Assembly: GCA_013297865.1 (NCBI GenBank)
Contig: JAAFIP010000006.1
Coordinates: forward strand, 186,001-250,000
Length of the DNA stretch: 64,000 bases
Source of the DNA: Polaromonas sp.
GTDB lineage: Bacteria > Pseudomonadota > Gammaproteobacteria > Burkholderiales > Burkholderiaceae_C
Reading direction: 5' to 3'
In this document: piece after piece, positions 43,783 to 53,891 of the stretch
Layout of the letters: every line of letters begins with the position of its first letter
How positions within the stretch are numbered: position 1 is the stretch's first letter
The notes under the pieces: model-generated
The model's input: only the letters and a program-made list of their open reading frames with translations
Database searches by the model: none
Told to the model about the DNA's origin: nothing
Program-made: the position numbers and the translations under genes

Positions 43783-43879
43783 TTGCGAAGCCGACAACCT
43801 ACATGACGCGATGCTGCACACTCGGCAAGTGGAAACACGCTGCACATTGAACTGAAACAACGCAATTTACAAGCAAATA

Positions 43880-44797
43880 ATGCCTCCAGCCCAATCAAAT
43901 ATCGCGGGAGCAGCTCCTAAAAATATAGCAGCTGGCGTGCTGCTAGCCATCGCAGGCTCGGTTGCCTTCAGCGGCAAGGCGATTATTGTCAAGCTGGGCT
44001 ACCGCTACGGTGTGGACGCGGTGACCTTGCTGATGTACCGCATGCTGCTGGCACTGCCATTTTTTGCAGTGATGGCGTGGTGGGCCAGCCGCGGCAAAGC
44101 GCCACTCACGCGTACGCAGTGGCTGCAGGTCAGCTTTTTGGGTTTTACTGGTTACTACCTGGCGAGTTTTCTGGACTTTGCGGGCCTGCAGTACATCAGC
44201 GCCAGTCTCGAGCGGCTGATTTTGTATTTGAACCCCACCATCGTGCTGCTGCTGGGCTGGCTGCTGTGGGGCAAAAAAATCACGCGCCGCCAGATGGCTG
44301 CTTTTGCGCTCAGCTATGCTGGTGTGCTGCTGGTGTTTGGACATGAGGTCAAGCTTGACGGGCTCAACGCCGGCCTGGGAGCGGCTTTGGTGTTTGGCAG
44401 CGCCGTGTCCTATGCCGTTTATTTAAGCTACAGCGGCCAGCTGGTGCAAGCGCTGGGCAGCCTGCGCCTGGCGGGCCTGGCCACCAGTGTGGCCTGTGTG
44501 CTGTGCATTGTGCAGTTTGTGGTGCTCAGGCCCCTGAGTGCCATGCAGGTGCCTGCGCCCGTGCTGTGGCTGTCGCTGCTCAACGCCACCGCGTGTACGG
44601 TGATGCCGGTGCTGATGGTGATGATGGCTATTGAGCGCCTGGGCTCAGCCCGCACAGCGCAGATCGGCATGATCGGCCCCATGTCCACCATTGTCTTGGG
44701 AGTGTGGATATTGAACGAACCCATGAACCTGTGGATCATCGCGGGTACGATACTGGTGCTGGGCGGCGTGTATCTGGTCAGCCGCAGCAAAAATTAA
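43880..44797 (+). CDS. EamA-family (DMT superfamily) transporter
   Basis: 305 residues with ten predicted transmembrane helices in two EamA halves (for example AIAGSVAFSGKAIIVKLGYR; LIAYLNPTIVLLLGWLLW-like segment at residues ~120-130; second half LGSARTAQIGMIGPMSTIVL). Drug/metabolite exporter of the inner membrane, substrate unknown. The first ~17 residues (MPPAQSNIAGAAPKNIA) are encoded by repeat copy h, which supplies the ATG itself; an unmodified N-terminus probably began near AGVLLAIAGS. Confidence 0.92.
   Translation: MPPAQSNIAGAAPKNIAAGVLLAIAGSVAFSGKAIIVKLGYRYGVDAVTLLMYRMLLALPFFAVMAWWASRGKAPLTRTQWLQVSFLGFTGYYLASFLDFAGLQYISASLERLILYLNPTIVLLLGWLLWGKKITRRQMAAFALSYAGVLLVFGHEVKLDGLNAGLGAALVFGSAVSYAVYLSYSGQLVQALGSLRLAGLATSVACVLCIVQFVVLRPLSAMQVPAPVLWLSLLNATACTVMPVLMVMMAIERLGSARTAQIGMIGPMSTIVLGVWILNEPMNLWIIAGTILVLGGVYLVSRSKN
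43882..43929 (-). repeat. Dispersed hairpin-ended repeat, copy h (start of the EamA gene)
   Basis: Reverse complement contains GCTCCCGCGATATTTGATTG. Read in frame as the N-terminus of the transporter. Confidence 0.88.
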
Positions 44798-44828
44798 TGA
44801 ATTTACTATAACGATTGGAGAACACCTC

Positions 44829-45824
44829 ATGGGTACCTTGACAAGCAAAGCCGTCACCATCAACCAGGTTGGCGGCCCCGAGAACATGCAATTGATTGAT
44901 GTGCAGGTGGGCGAGCCTGCCGCTGGCGAGGTGCGCATTCGCCACCACGCCATTGGCCTGAATTACATCGATGTATACCAGCGCAGCGGCGTGTACAACC
45001 TGCCTTTGCCATTGCGCCTGGGCATGGAAGGCGCGGGCGTGATTGAGGCGGTGGGTGAGGGCGTGACGCACCTGAAGGTGGGCGACCGCGCTGCCTATGC
45101 CAGCCAGCCTCCGGGCAGCTACTGCGAGCTGCGTGTGCTGCCCGCCAAGTGTGTGTGCAAGCTGCCGGATGCCATCAGTTTTGAAACTGGCGCGGCCATG
45201 ATGCTCAAGGGCCTGACCACGCAATACCTGCTGCGCAAAACCCTGCCTGCTGGTGGCCTGAAAGAAGGCGACTATGTGCTGTTCCACGCAGCCGCTGGCG
45301 GCGTAGGCCTGATCGCCTGCCAGTGGGCGCGGGCCATGGGCCTGCAGTTGATTGGTACGGCAGGCTCGGATGCCAAATGCGCGCTGGCCAAGCAGCACGG
45401 CGCGGCTCACACCATCAACTATTCGAGCGAAGATTTTGTAGCCCGTGTGAAAGACATTACCGGCGGACGCGGCGTGAAGGTGGTGTACGACTCGGTGGGC
45501 AAAGACACCCTGGAGAAATCGCTCGACTGCCTCTCGCCATTTGGCTTGCTGGCCAGTTTTGGCAATGCCTCGGGCAAAGTGCCGCCGCTGGACATTGGCG
45601 TGCTGGGTGCCAAGGGCTCGTTGTACATCAGCCGTCCCACGCTGTTCACCCACATCGCCACGCGCGAGAGCACGCAGGCCATGGCTGACGATCTGTTTGC
45701 CATGGTGGCCAGCGGCAAGGTCACTATCCCGATTGACCAGCGCTACGCGCTGGCCGATGTGCAGCAGGCTCACCGCGATCTGGAAGCGCGCAAGACCACA
45801 GGCGCTTCAGTGCTGCTGCCTTAA
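44829..45824 (+). CDS. qor: Zinc-independent NADPH:quinone oxidoreductase
   Basis: 331 residues of the medium-chain dehydrogenase superfamily. N-terminal GroES-like part with GLNYIDVYQRSGVYNLPLPL, nucleotide-binding domain with LFHAAAGGVGLIACQWARAM (AxxGVG motif), and C-terminal LFAMVASGKVTIPIDQRYAL. Zinc-ligand cysteines are absent, as in QorA. Ribosome-binding site GGAG is 9 bp before the ATG. Likely co-transcribed with the following DUF1853 gene (six-base gap). Confidence 0.93.
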   Translation: MGTLTSKAVTINQVGGPENMQLIDVQVGEPAAGEVRIRHHAIGLNYIDVYQRSGVYNLPLPLRLGMEGAGVIEAVGEGVTHLKVGDRAAYASQPPGSYCELRVLPAKCVCKLPDAISFETGAAMMLKGLTTQYLLRKTLPAGGLKEGDYVLFHAAAGGVGLIACQWARAMGLQLIGTAGSDAKCALAKQHGAAHTINYSSEDFVARVKDITGGRGVKVVYDSVGKDTLEKSLDCLSPFGLLASFGNASGKVPPLDIGVLGAKGSLYISRPTLFTHIATRESTQAMADDLFAMVASGKVTIPIDQRYALADVQQAHRDLEARKTTGASVLLP

Positions 45825-45830
45825 GCCTTG

Positions 45831-46745
45831 ATGCAGGACAGCCGAGAGCTGAACGCAGCTCAGCACCTGGCTGCACTGCGCTGGCTGCTGCTGTCGCCAC
45901 CCCTGGTGGTGCCACCAGATGCCAGCACGCCTTTGGCAGACATGGGCTCTGCCGATCAGGCGGCCATCGCACCATGGCTGGAAGCGCTGCAGGCCGACAG
46001 TAGCCCGCTGATGGCCTGGATGCAGCAGCGTTTGCAGGCCCGCATTGGGCGCTATGCGGAGCAGTTGCTGGAGTTCTACCTCACACACGGCCCCACGCAC
46101 CGCTTGCTGGCGGCACATGTGCCTTTGCGCGCCATGGTCGATGGCCTCACAGTCACGCAGGGCGAGCTGGATTTTCTCCTGGTGGATGCACAAGGGCAGC
46201 ACATCCACTGGGAGTTGGCAGTCAAGTTCTTTCTGTGCATGGCCACAGGCGCTGTGGCCACTCCGGCAGACTTCATTGGGCCCAATGGCGTGGAAACCCT
46301 GGCGCATAAATGGCACAAGCTGTTTGCCCGCCAACTTGCCCACACGCCACCTGCGCCCTGGGATGGGCACACATGGCGGCAGCAGGCTTTCACCCGTGGC
46401 TGGATGTTCTACCGCTGGGGCCACGCTGTGCCGAGCTGCGAGGCCCTGCACCCACAGCACGGCACAGCCTGGTGGATTGACTTTGAGCAGATGGCCGACC
46501 TGCCTGACGCGCCCTACGCCTATCTGCCGCGCCTGCAATGGATGGCACCTTTGCAGTCCCTGGCGCAGTTGGGCCCTGAAGCTGTCGTGCTGTCGCGCAG
46601 CGAGATGGGCAAGCACCTGCTGGCGCTGTGGGCCAGTACCCAGCGCAGCAGCGATGCGCAGATGATGGCGCAGTGCAGTGGTGTGGACGGGCAGCTGGAG
46701 GTGCAGCGGTTTTTTGTGCGCCCGCCGCGCGCAAAACAGGCCTAG
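45831..46745 (+). CDS. DUF1853 family protein
   Basis: 304 residues. The DUF1853 core is clear: GRYAEQLLEFYLTHGPTHRL, LDFLLVDAQGQHIHWELAVK and FLGPNG-type motif FIGPNGVETLAHKWHKLFARQ; the pattern resembles PD-(D/E)XK nuclease folds (Asp, then ExK in WELAVKFF), as noted for this family. Molecular role unknown. The ATG at 45831 is used rather than the TTG three bases before it. Confidence 0.88.
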   Translation: MQDSRELNAAQHLAALRWLLLSPPLVVPPDASTPLADMGSADQAAIAPWLEALQADSSPLMAWMQQRLQARIGRYAEQLLEFYLTHGPTHRLLAAHVPLRAMVDGLTVTQGELDFLLVDAQGQHIHWELAVKFFLCMATGAVATPADFIGPNGVETLAHKWHKLFARQLAHTPPAPWDGHTWRQQAFTRGWMFYRWGHAVPSCEALHPQHGTAWWIDFEQMADLPDAPYAYLPRLQWMAPLQSLAQLGPEAVVLSRSEMGKHLLALWASTQRSSDAQMMAQCSGVDGQLEVQRFFVRPPRAKQA

Positions 46746-46761
46746 CTGCCTGCAAGCGTCT

Positions 46762-48441
46762 TCACAATTTGTCCAGCGGCATCGGTTTGCTGGCAGCAAT
46801 CAGGTTGGCCTGGCGCAGTCGCGTGGGGCTGAGCGCTCCGGCAGAGTCAAGAATGGGGTAGGCTATCGAGCAGATATGCGAGTTGATGCGCTTGAGCTCG
46901 CTGATCAGGTCCAGGTGCAAGCTGCTGGTCTCGATGCTGTGTACGGTGTTGTCTGCCAGACGCGCGAGATGGTTGGAAGCAAAGGTGTGTTCCAGGTCGC
47001 GGAAGCGGGCTTTTTCTTCCAGCAGTCTTTGCGCATCGCGCACATTGCCGTTGAGAAACACGCTCATCGACAGCCGCAGATTGTTCACCAGGCGGCCATG
47101 CAGCTCGCAGATCTCGCCCATGCCAGCATCAGAAAAATTGCGCCTTTTTTTGATCTTTTTGTCTTCAACATCCTGCAGCACCCGCTCGATGATGTCGCCA
47201 ATCTGCTCCATGTTGATGGTAAAGCTGATGATGTCGGTCCAGCGGCGGCTTTCTTCCTCGCCCAGGGCCTGGCGCGAGATTTTGGTCAGATAGTATTTGA
47301 TGGCGGAATACAGCTGGTCTACCGTATCGTCGAGCTTGCGCAGGTCTTCGGCCAGAGCCAGGTCGTTGTCCTTGATGACGGTGAGCGTGCCGTGCAGCAT
47401 GGTTTCTACCACATCGGCCTGGTGCAGCGCCTCGCGCGCAGCGCAGGAGATGGCCAGCGAGGGCGTGGCCAGCGCAGAGGGGTCCAGATGGCGTGGGCGT
47501 GACAGTGCGCCGTCTTTGGCAGGCGGTAGCAGCTTGCCAACCCAGCTTGCAATAACCCCGGTAAAACTGATAAAGAACAGTGCCACAGCAATATTGAATG
47601 CCAGGTGAAACGCCACCACCTGCGTGGCGGTACCGCCCACCATCGGGCTGGCGTGCTGCAGCCACAGCCCAATCAGCGGCGCAGCAGCCAGCACCCCCAT
47701 GGCTTTGAAGAGCAAATTGCCCAGCGGCACCTGACGCACGCTCAGGGCAGACCGGGCTGTCGTGAGCACCGCCAGCAAACCGCTGCCCAGATTGGCCCCC
47801 AACACCAAACCCAAGGCCACGTCCATGGGCACCATCTGCGAGGCAGCCAGGGTAGCCACCAGCAGCACGGTAGCCAGGCTGGAATAGGCCAGCACGGCCA
47901 GTACAGCACCCACCGTAATCTCCAGCAGCAAGTCGCTGCTAAGGGACTTGAGCGCGGTTTGCACCACGGGCGACTGCGTTAGCACACGGGTGGACTCGCT
48001 GATCAAAGCCAGCGCCAGCAGCATCAGCCCCAAGCCAATCAAAATGCGCCCCACGCGGCCCACGGTGGTGGACTGGCGCGCAATGAACAGCACCACGCCC
48101 AGAAATATCAACAGCGGCGACAGCCAGCTCAGGTCAAAGTGAAACACCACGGCCATCAGGCTGGTGCCCACATCGGCACCCAGCATCACAGCCAGCGCTG
48201 CGGGCAGGGTAACGATTCCCTGGCCCACAAAGGCCGCCACGATCAGCGCCGTGGCGGTGCTGGACTGCACCACTGCTGTTACGCCCACACCGGCCAGAGC
48301 GGCGGTTGCGCGGTTGCTGGTAGCCTGCGCCAGCACATGCCGCAGATTGGCCCCCAACACGCGCAGGATGCCAGTGCGCACCAGATGGGTGCCCCACACC
48401 AGCAGGGCCACAGCAGCGAGAAGGTTCAGTAAATGCTTCAT
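46762..48441 (-). CDS. Na/Pi cotransporter family protein with PhoU-like tail
   Basis: 559 residues. Two Na_Pi_cotrans repeats: the QSSTAT motif in VTAVVQSSTATALIVAAFVG and the degenerate second in AYSSLATVLLVATLA, with GANLGSGLLAVLT loops; about eight transmembrane helices to residue ~320. The C-terminal 230 residues are helical and PhoU-like (ADVVETMLHGTLTVIKDNDL; NMEQIGDIIERVLQDVEDKK). Inner-membrane phosphate transport or regulation. Confidence 0.93.
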   Translation of the reverse strand: MKHLLNLLAAVALLVWGTHLVRTGILRVLGANLRHVLAQATSNRATAALAGVGVTAVVQSSTATALIVAAFVGQGIVTLPAALAVMLGADVGTSLMAVVFHFDLSWLSPLLIFLGVVLFIARQSTTVGRVGRILIGLGLMLLALALISESTRVLTQSPVVQTALKSLSSDLLLEITVGAVLAVLAYSSLATVLLVATLAASQMVPMDVALGLVLGANLGSGLLAVLTTARSALSVRQVPLGNLLFKAMGVLAAAPLIGLWLQHASPMVGGTATQVVAFHLAFNIAVALFFISFTGVIASWVGKLLPPAKDGALSRPRHLDPSALATPSLAISCAAREALHQADVVETMLHGTLTVIKDNDLALAEDLRKLDDTVDQLYSAIKYYLTKISRQALGEEESRRWTDIISFTINMEQIGDIIERVLQDVEDKKIKKRRNFSDAGMGEICELHGRLVNNLRLSMSVFLNGNVRDAQRLLEEKARFRDLEHTFASNHLARLADNTVHSIETSSLHLDLISELKRINSHICSIAYPILDSAGALSPTRLRQANLIAASKPMPLDKL

Positions 48442-48493
48442 GTCAGAGAAGACTTTACTATACCCCCAAAGTGCTACTTGGGAAAAAAGTAGT

Positions 48494-48539
48494 CCTCCAG
48501 CCCAATAGAATGCCGCGCGGGCAGCTATTGAATTGATAG
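48494..48539 (-). repeat. Dispersed hairpin-ended repeat, copy i
   Basis: CCTCCAGCCCAATAGAATG followed by a variant core; right hairpin GCTATTGAATTGATAG. It lies just after the lspA stop codon. Confidence 0.85.
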
Positions 48540-48540
48540 T

Positions 48541-49029
48541 CTATCGGGCGCGCCGAACCCGCAGGATCTCGTCCAGAATCAGGCACACTGCGCCAATCGT
48601 GATACCGCTGTCGGCAATATTGAAAGCCGGAAAATGCCAACCACCCCAGTGGAAATCCAGAAAATCCACCACATAGCCATGCATCAGGCGATCCACCACA
48701 TTACCCACCGCGCCGCCCAGAATGCAGGCCAGCGCAAAGGCAAACAGCTTCTGCCCAGGGTGTGAGCGCAGCATCCAGACGATGAAGATGGTGGCTACCA
48801 CGCCAATGCCAGTAAACAGCCAGCGCTGCCAGCCGCCAGCGCCTGCCAGAAAGCTGAACGCTGCGCCCGTGTTATGTACCCGCACCACGTTGAAAAAGCT
48901 CAGCACCTGGGTGCTGTCGCCCAGCTTGTAGTAGCCCAGGATCAAGGTTTTGGTGAACTGGTCTGCAATGCAGATGATGAGCGCCAGGCCCAGCCACGGC
49001 CAGATCGAGGAACTGGATGATTTGGCCAT
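48541..49029 (-). CDS. lspA: Lipoprotein signal peptidase II
   Basis: 162 residues, four transmembrane helices. Catalytic Asp pair in [20 protein letters not shown] and [16 protein letters not shown]. Removes signal peptides from prolipoproteins, of which this window encodes several. The start codon directly abuts the ileS stop, the usual ribF-ileS-lspA order. Confidence 0.96.
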   Translation of the reverse strand: MAKSSSSSIWPWLGLALIICIADQFTKTLILGYYKLGDSTQVLSFFNVVRVHNTGAAFSFLAGAGGWQRWLFTGIGVVATIFIVWMLRSHPGQKLFAFALACILGGAVGNVVDRLMHGYVVDFLDFHWGGWHFPAFNIADSGITIGAVCLILDEILRVRRAR

Positions 49030-51915
49030 TTATGCAAACTCCCGCGCTTCGCCAGCGCCATACAGGTTACTGGTGCAGCGGCCGCAGATGCTGGGGTGCG
49101 CCGCGTCGATGCCTACGTCAGCACGGTAGTGCCAGCAGCGTTCACACTTGGCATGCTCTGACGCCGTGACCGATGTGGACAGCGCACTGCCAGAGGTCAG
49201 AGTGACTGCCGAGGTGATGAAGACAAACTTCAGGTCGTCGCCCAGCGTGGACAGCAGAGCAAAGTCTTGCGCGGGCACGGTGAGCTGCACCTGCGCCTGC
49301 AGCGAGCTGCCCACCTTGCCGTCGGCACGCAAGGTCTCGATGTCCTTGTTCACGCTGTCGCGGATCTCGCGGATGCGGCTCCACTTGCTGATCAGGGCTT
49401 GATCGGCTGCGCCAAGCTTCCAGTAGGTCTCGGTAAAAATCGTGCCTGAAGCTGATTTGCCAAAATCCTTCCACGCCTCTTCAGCAGTGAAGCTGAGAAA
49501 CGGTGCCATCCAGCGCAGCATGGCGTGGGTGATGTGCCATAGCGCGGTTTGCGCACTGCGGCGGGCGTGGGAGTTGGCGGCGCTGGTGTAGAGCCGGTCT
49601 TTCAGAATGTCCAGATAAAAGCCGCCCAGGTCTTCGCTGCAGTACAGCTGCAGCTTGGCCACGACGGGGTGGAATTCATACACTTGGTAGTGCGCCAGAA
49701 TGTCGGTTTGCAACTGGCTGGCGCGCGACAGGGCGTAGCGGTCAATCTCGAGCAGCTCAGCCAGAGGCACGGCATCTTTGGTGGCATCAAAATCGCTCAC
49801 ATTGGCCAGCAAAAATCGCAGGGTGTTGCGGATGCGGCGGTAGCTGTCCACCACGCGGGCAAGGATTTTGTCGTCCCCGGCAATATCGCCCGAGTAGTCG
49901 CTGGCAGCCACCCACAGGCGAATGATCTCTGCGCCTAGCTTGTCATTGACGATTTGAGGCTCGATGCCGTTTTTCAGGCTCTTGCTCATCTTGATGCCTT
50001 TGCTGTCCACCGTAAAGCCATGCGTGAGCAGGCCGCGGTAAGGCGCGCGGTCATACATGGCGCAGGCCGTCAGCATCGAGCTGTGGAACCAGCCGCGGTG
50101 CTGGTCATGACCTTCCAGGTACAAATCAGCCTCGGGGCCGGGCGCGCCTGTGCGGGGGTCGATCTCGGTATGTGCGTTGGGCGTGGAGCCGTCGGCGGCG
50201 CGGTGGCTACCCTTAAGCACGGTGGTGTGGGTGGTGCCTGAATCAAACCAGACTTCCAGAATGTCCGTGCTTTTGGTGTAGCGCTCGGCATCTTTGGCGC
50301 CCACCTGTGCAAAGATGTCCGCCGTGCTGGCCTTGCTCCATGCTTCGACGCCACCGGCTTGCACCATGCTGGCGGCTACATCGAGAATTTCCATCGTCAT
50401 GGGATGCAGCTCGCCGCTGTCCACATGCAAGAACAGGGGCAGGGGCACGCCCCAGCTGCGCTGGCGGCTGATGCACCAATCGGGTCGGCCCGCGATCATG
50501 TCGCGCAGCCGGGTGCGTCCGTTTTCGGGGAAGAAGCTGGTGTGCCCAATGGCGTCCAGCGCAAGCTGGCGCAGCGTCTTGGGCGCTTTGTCTTTGGTGA
50601 ACATGCCCACACCTTCATCCATGCGGATAAACCACTGCGCTGCAGCGCGGTAGATGACAGGCGTTTTGTGCCGCCAGCAGTGCGGGTAGCTGTGCACGAT
50701 ATTCGTGGTGGCAAACAGGCGGTCTGACTGGCCCAGCACTTCGATCACGCGCTCGCAGGCTTTCCAGATGTTCAAGCCACCGAACAGCGGCAAGGCCTCT
50801 TCATAGCGGCCATTGCCCTGCACGGGGTTCAAGATGTCGTCGTACTTCATGCCGTGGGCCACGCAGCTGTTGAAGTCTTCCACACCATAGGCTGGCGATG
50901 AGTGCACGATACCTGTGCCGTCGTCTGCTGTGGCGTAGTCGGCCAGGTAGATCGGTGCGAGGCGGCGGTAGCCTGCATCCACGTCGTACAACGGGTGCTT
51001 GAAGTTGATCTGCCCCAGGTTTTTACCCAAGGTGGTGGCCAGCACTTTGCCTTCGAGCTTATAGCGCTCCAGGCACTTGTCCACCAAGGTCTCAGCCAGC
51101 AGCAGCACACCACGCACGGTGTCTACCAGCGCGTAGGAGAGCTCGGGGTTCAGATTGAGCGCCTGGTTGGCAGGAATCGTCCATGCAGTCGTGGTCCAGA
51201 TGACGGCCAAGGCTTTTTGGCCGAGCGCAGGCAGACCGAATGCGGCGGCCAGCTTGGCGGGCTCGGCACATTCAAAGCCCACATCCAGTGTCTGCGATTT
51301 TTTGTCGGCGTATTCGATTTCAAACTCGGCCAGCGAGGAGCCGCAGTCGAAGCACCAGTACACGGGCTTGAGCCCCCGGTAGACAAAGCCGCGCTCCATC
51401 ACGCGCTTGAAGGCGCGGATTTCGTCAGCTTCGGTCTTGAAATCCATGGTGCGGTAGGGTCTGTCCCACTCGCCCAGCACGCCCAGGCGTTTGAAGTCAG
51501 CCATTTGTCCGGCAATTTGCTCGGTGGCAAAGGCTCGGCTTTTGGCCTGCATCTCATCGCGCGGCAGGTTGCGGCCATGCAGTTTTTCGATGGCGTTTTC
51601 AATCGGCAAACCATGGCAGTCCCAGCCGGGGATGTACTGCGCGTCCAGGCCATCGAGTTGACGCGCCTTGACAATCATGTCCTTGAGAATTTTGTTGACC
51701 GCATGGCCCATGTGGATCTGGCCATTGGCATAGGGCGGGCCGTCGTGCAGGATGAATTTGGGTTTGCCCAAACGCGAGTCGCGCAGGATTTTGTAGATGC
51801 CCTTGTCGTCCCATTCCTTGACCCAGGCAGGCTCGCGCTTGGGCAGGTCGCCACGCATGGGGAAGGGCGTGTCAGGCAGGTTCAGGGTCTGGCGGTAATC
51901 AACTTTGTCAGTCAT
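49030..51915 (-). CDS. ileS: Isoleucine--tRNA ligase
   Basis: 961 residues, normal length. Class I signature HIGH equivalent in [25 protein letters not shown] in [15 protein letters not shown]; editing domain between; anticodon-binding helical domain; C-terminal zinc finger [12 protein letters not shown]...CGRCTSNL. Cytoplasmic-type bacterial IleRS. Confidence 0.98.
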   Translation of the reverse strand: MTDKVDYRQTLNLPDTPFPMRGDLPKREPAWVKEWDDKGIYKILRDSRLGKPKFILHDGPPYANGQIHMGHAVNKILKDMIVKARQLDGLDAQYIPGWDCHGLPIENAIEKLHGRNLPRDEMQAKSRAFATEQIAGQMADFKRLGVLGEWDRPYRTMDFKTEADEIRAFKRVMERGFVYRGLKPVYWCFDCGSSLAEFEIEYADKKSQTLDVGFECAEPAKLAAAFGLPALGQKALAVIWTTTAWTIPANQALNLNPELSYALVDTVRGVLLLAETLVDKCLERYKLEGKVLATTLGKNLGQINFKHPLYDVDAGYRRLAPIYLADYATADDGTGIVHSSPAYGVEDFNSCVAHGMKYDDILNPVQGNGRYEEALPLFGGLNIWKACERVIEVLGQSDRLFATTNIVHSYPHCWRHKTPVIYRAAAQWFIRMDEGVGMFTKDKAPKTLRQLALDAIGHTSFFPENGRTRLRDMIAGRPDWCISRQRSWGVPLPLFLHVDSGELHPMTMEILDVAASMVQAGGVEAWSKASTADIFAQVGAKDAERYTKSTDILEVWFDSGTTHTTVLKGSHRAADGSTPNAHTEIDPRTGAPGPEADLYLEGHDQHRGWFHSSMLTACAMYDRAPYRGLLTHGFTVDSKGIKMSKSLKNGIEPQIVNDKLGAEIIRLWVAASDYSGDIAGDDKILARVVDSYRRIRNTLRFLLANVSDFDATKDAVPLAELLEIDRYALSRASQLQTDILAHYQVYEFHPVVAKLQLYCSEDLGGFYLDILKDRLYTSAANSHARRSAQTALWHITHAMLRWMAPFLSFTAEEAWKDFGKSASGTIFTETYWKLGAADQALISKWSRIREIRDSVNKDIETLRADGKVGSSLQAQVQLTVPAQDFALLSTLGDDLKFVFITSAVTLTSGSALSTSVTASEHAKCERCWHYRADVGIDAAHPSICGRCTSNLYGAGEAREFA

Positions 51916-52072
51916 GGTGGAGCAAAAATTTAGGTAACGCGAAAAACGCAGAAGAGGCCAGAAAAAGCGCTAAAAAATGGACAGAAGCCGTTAGCGTTTT
52001 TGCCCGTGTGCGTTAACCCGTTGAATTGGTGTTAGCCGGGAAAACAACTCATGAAGCGGGGCCGCTGCCCCT

Positions 52073-53110
52073 TCAAATTCGCGGTATCGACACAGAAGCA
52101 AAGAAAGCACGCGCGTCATCGCAGTCCTGGGCGATACCTTGGGTCAAGGCGTCCAGACCGTCGTATTTACGCTCGTCGTGCAGTTTATGTAGCAGTTCCA
52201 CACGGATGATTTTACCGTAGCCAGCGTCCAGCCCCAGCGCAGCGGGCCAGTCCAGGCAGTAGGTCTCGAGCAGCACGCGTCCGCCATTGACATCACTGGC
52301 GTCCAGCGAGGGGCGGATGCCCAGATTGGCCACCCCATGCAAGGGCTGTGCGCCCAGGCCCAGCACCCGCACGGCGAAAATGCCGCTGGCAGCGGTCTTC
52401 CACAGGTGGGCGCGCGAGGCAAAGCGCAGGTTGAGGGTGCGAAAGCCCTGCGGATAGGCTGGCGACACCCCCAGTTGGCGACCCAGCTTGCGGCCATGCA
52501 CGACATGGCCGCTGATGCTGTAGGGGCGGCCTAGCAGTTTGGCAGCATCGGCCATGCGGCCCTGGGCCAGGGCTTCGCGCACGGCCGAGCTGGACACGCG
52601 CAGACCGTGCACTTCGTAGCTTTGCATGCGTGCCACATCAAAGCCCTGGGCATCGCCTGCAGCATCCAGAAAAGCGTAGTCGCCTGCACGCTGCGCGCCA
52701 AAGCGAAAATCATCACCCACCAGCACATACTTTGCGCCCAGGCCATGCACCAGAACCTCGTCCACAAAGGCCTGTGGTGACAGCTGGGCCAGGGCCGCGT
52801 TGAAGGGCAGCACCACCACCTGATCAACGCCGCAGCGCTCCAGCTCAGTCAGCTTGTCGCGCAAAGTGCCAATGCGCGCAGGGGCCAGCTCGGGCTTGCC
52901 TGCGCGTGCCGCAAAGTAGTCGCGCGGATGCGGCTCAAACGTCACCACGCAGCTGGGCACGCTGCGGTGGGCGGCCTCGCTTTGCAGCAGCGCGATCATG
53001 GCCTGGTGGCCGCGGTGCACGCCATCGAAGTTGCCAATGGTCAACGCGCAGCCCGTGCGGGCCTGCTGCAAGGAACTTATGGCACGTCGGTAGCCTCTAA
53101 AAACTTTCAT
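52073..53110 (-). CDS. ribF: Bifunctional riboflavin kinase / FAD synthetase
   Basis: 345 residues. N-terminal FAD synthetase with ALTIGNFDGVHRGHQAMIAL (HxGH-type nucleotidyl-transferase motif), C-terminal riboflavin kinase with the PYSISGHVVHGRKLGRQLGV start. Makes FMN and FAD, cofactors of many enzymes in this window. Precedes ileS by ~157 bp; the gap includes a weak palindrome only. Confidence 0.96.
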   Translation of the reverse strand: MKVFRGYRRAISSLQQARTGCALTIGNFDGVHRGHQAMIALLQSEAAHRSVPSCVVTFEPHPRDYFAARAGKPELAPARIGTLRDKLTELERCGVDQVVVLPFNAALAQLSPQAFVDEVLVHGLGAKYVLVGDDFRFGAQRAGDYAFLDAAGDAQGFDVARMQSYEVHGLRVSSSAVREALAQGRMADAAKLLGRPYSISGHVVHGRKLGRQLGVSPAYPQGFRTLNLRFASRAHLWKTAASGIFAVRVLGLGAQPLHGVANLGIRPSLDASDVNGGRVLLETYCLDWPAALGLDAGYGKIIRVELLHKLHDERKYDGLDALTQGIAQDCDDARAFFASVSIPRI

Positions 53111-53137
53111 CTTGGCAGTTTAACAGTATGAATTTGA

Positions 53138-53173
53138 TAGCTGCCCCCGCGATAATCTATTGGCTTGGGCAAG
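53138..53173 (+). repeat. Dispersed hairpin-ended repeat, copy j
   Basis: TAGCTGCCCCCGCGATAATC followed by TATTGGCTTGGGC: recognisable with three or four changes. It lies upstream of ribF, between divergent genes. Confidence 0.82.
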
Positions 53174-53283
53174 GTTTTTGTCTTAAAAATAGCCTGAAAC
53201 TAGGGTATATTGTGCTTTAAGACAGTCGTGTCAGCGTTTTCCAGTGTGATGAGCAGTATGTTTAAACTACTTGGAGGTTCGTT

Positions 53284-53841
53284 TTGAAGGTCTTGAAACT
53301 CTCGGCCCAGGGGCTGCCACAGTCGTGGATCAGCCTGGAACAAGCGGTGATTCACTACGCCGCGGAGGAAGTGCGCTGGGAGTCGGGCGGAGAAGTGGCT
53401 ATCTACCACGGCGGTCACAATGCTGTGACGGGCCGGCAGTCGATCATCACGGTCAACAGCATCATCGGCACCAAGGGCGTGCCCAATATCAACCCCTTCA
53501 ACCTGCGTCCGGGCCTGACCAACGGTAAGCTGTTTGCGCGTGACCGCAATGTCTGCGCCTATTGCGGCGAGCACTTCCACGAAGAAGACCTTACCCGTGA
53601 ACACATCATTCCTTATGCGCAAAACGGCCAGGATGTGTGGATGAACGTCGTCACGGCCTGCCGCGCCTGTAACCACCGCAAGAGCAGCCGCACCCCCGAG
53701 CAGGCGCGCATGCCCTTGCTGTATGCGCCCTATGTGCCCAGCCTGTGGGAAGACTTTATCTTGCGCAACCGCAAGATCCTGGCTGACCAGATGGAGTTTC
53801 TGATGGCGCATCTGCCCAAGACATCGCGGCTGTGTAATTAG
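53284..53841 (+). CDS. HNH endonuclease domain protein
   Basis: 185 residues. The HNH fold with zinc-ribbon: CAYCGEHFHEEDLTREHIIP (first Cys pair, then the catalytic His) and NVVTACRACNHRKSSRTPEQ (Asn/His and second Cys pair). The start is a TTG, supported by GGAGG six bases before it. Stand-alone HNH proteins of this type are common single-copy genes in Burkholderiales with unknown role; no restriction partner is next to it. Confidence 0.9.
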   Translation: MKVLKLSAQGLPQSWISLEQAVIHYAAEEVRWESGGEVAIYHGGHNAVTGRQSIITVNSIIGTKGVPNINPFNLRPGLTNGKLFARDRNVCAYCGEHFHEEDLTREHIIPYAQNGQDVWMNVVTACRACNHRKSSRTPEQARMPLLYAPYVPSLWEDFILRNRKILADQMEFLMAHLPKTSRLCN

Positions 53842-53876
53842 CTGCAGTGCAGCTATGGGCCCGCGCAGATCTGCGC
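53840..53876. terminator. Two adjacent palindromes between convergent genes
   Basis: AGCTGCA-G-TGCAGCT (53840-53854) and GCGCAGATCTGCGC (53863-53876) in the 50-bp gap between convergent stops. They could end transcription from both sides; no T-run follows, so intrinsic termination is uncertain. Confidence 0.35.
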
Positions 53877-53891
53877 TCTGGACTAACTGGG

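Larger units (their letters stand above)
43513..43879. other. Intergenic region with two matched hairpins
   Basis: 367 bases between the gamma-glutamyltransferase and EamA genes. It contains two long hairpins (43561-43624 and 43711-43782) sharing an identical 28-base core in opposite orientation, plus a short third hairpin between them (GATGGTGG...CCACCATC, about 43637-43672). Open frames here are short, encode the hairpins and have no family resemblance, so I call no gene. Confidence 0.75.

Noticed and set aside
43400-43855. Open frames running through the hairpin region after gamma-glutamyltransferase
   Set aside because: They encode the inverted cores (a recurring DFWYSSMRA-like peptide on the minus strand) and overlap the end of a firm gene; they look like translated repeats, not proteins.
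51935-52020. Weak palindrome between ribF and ileS (GGTAACGCGAAAAACGC against GTGTGCGTTAAC) resembling the element at 1734-1890
   Set aside because: Only short parts pair and the characteristic GGGCGCTAAG unit is missing; it may be a decayed copy but the support is too weak to annotate.
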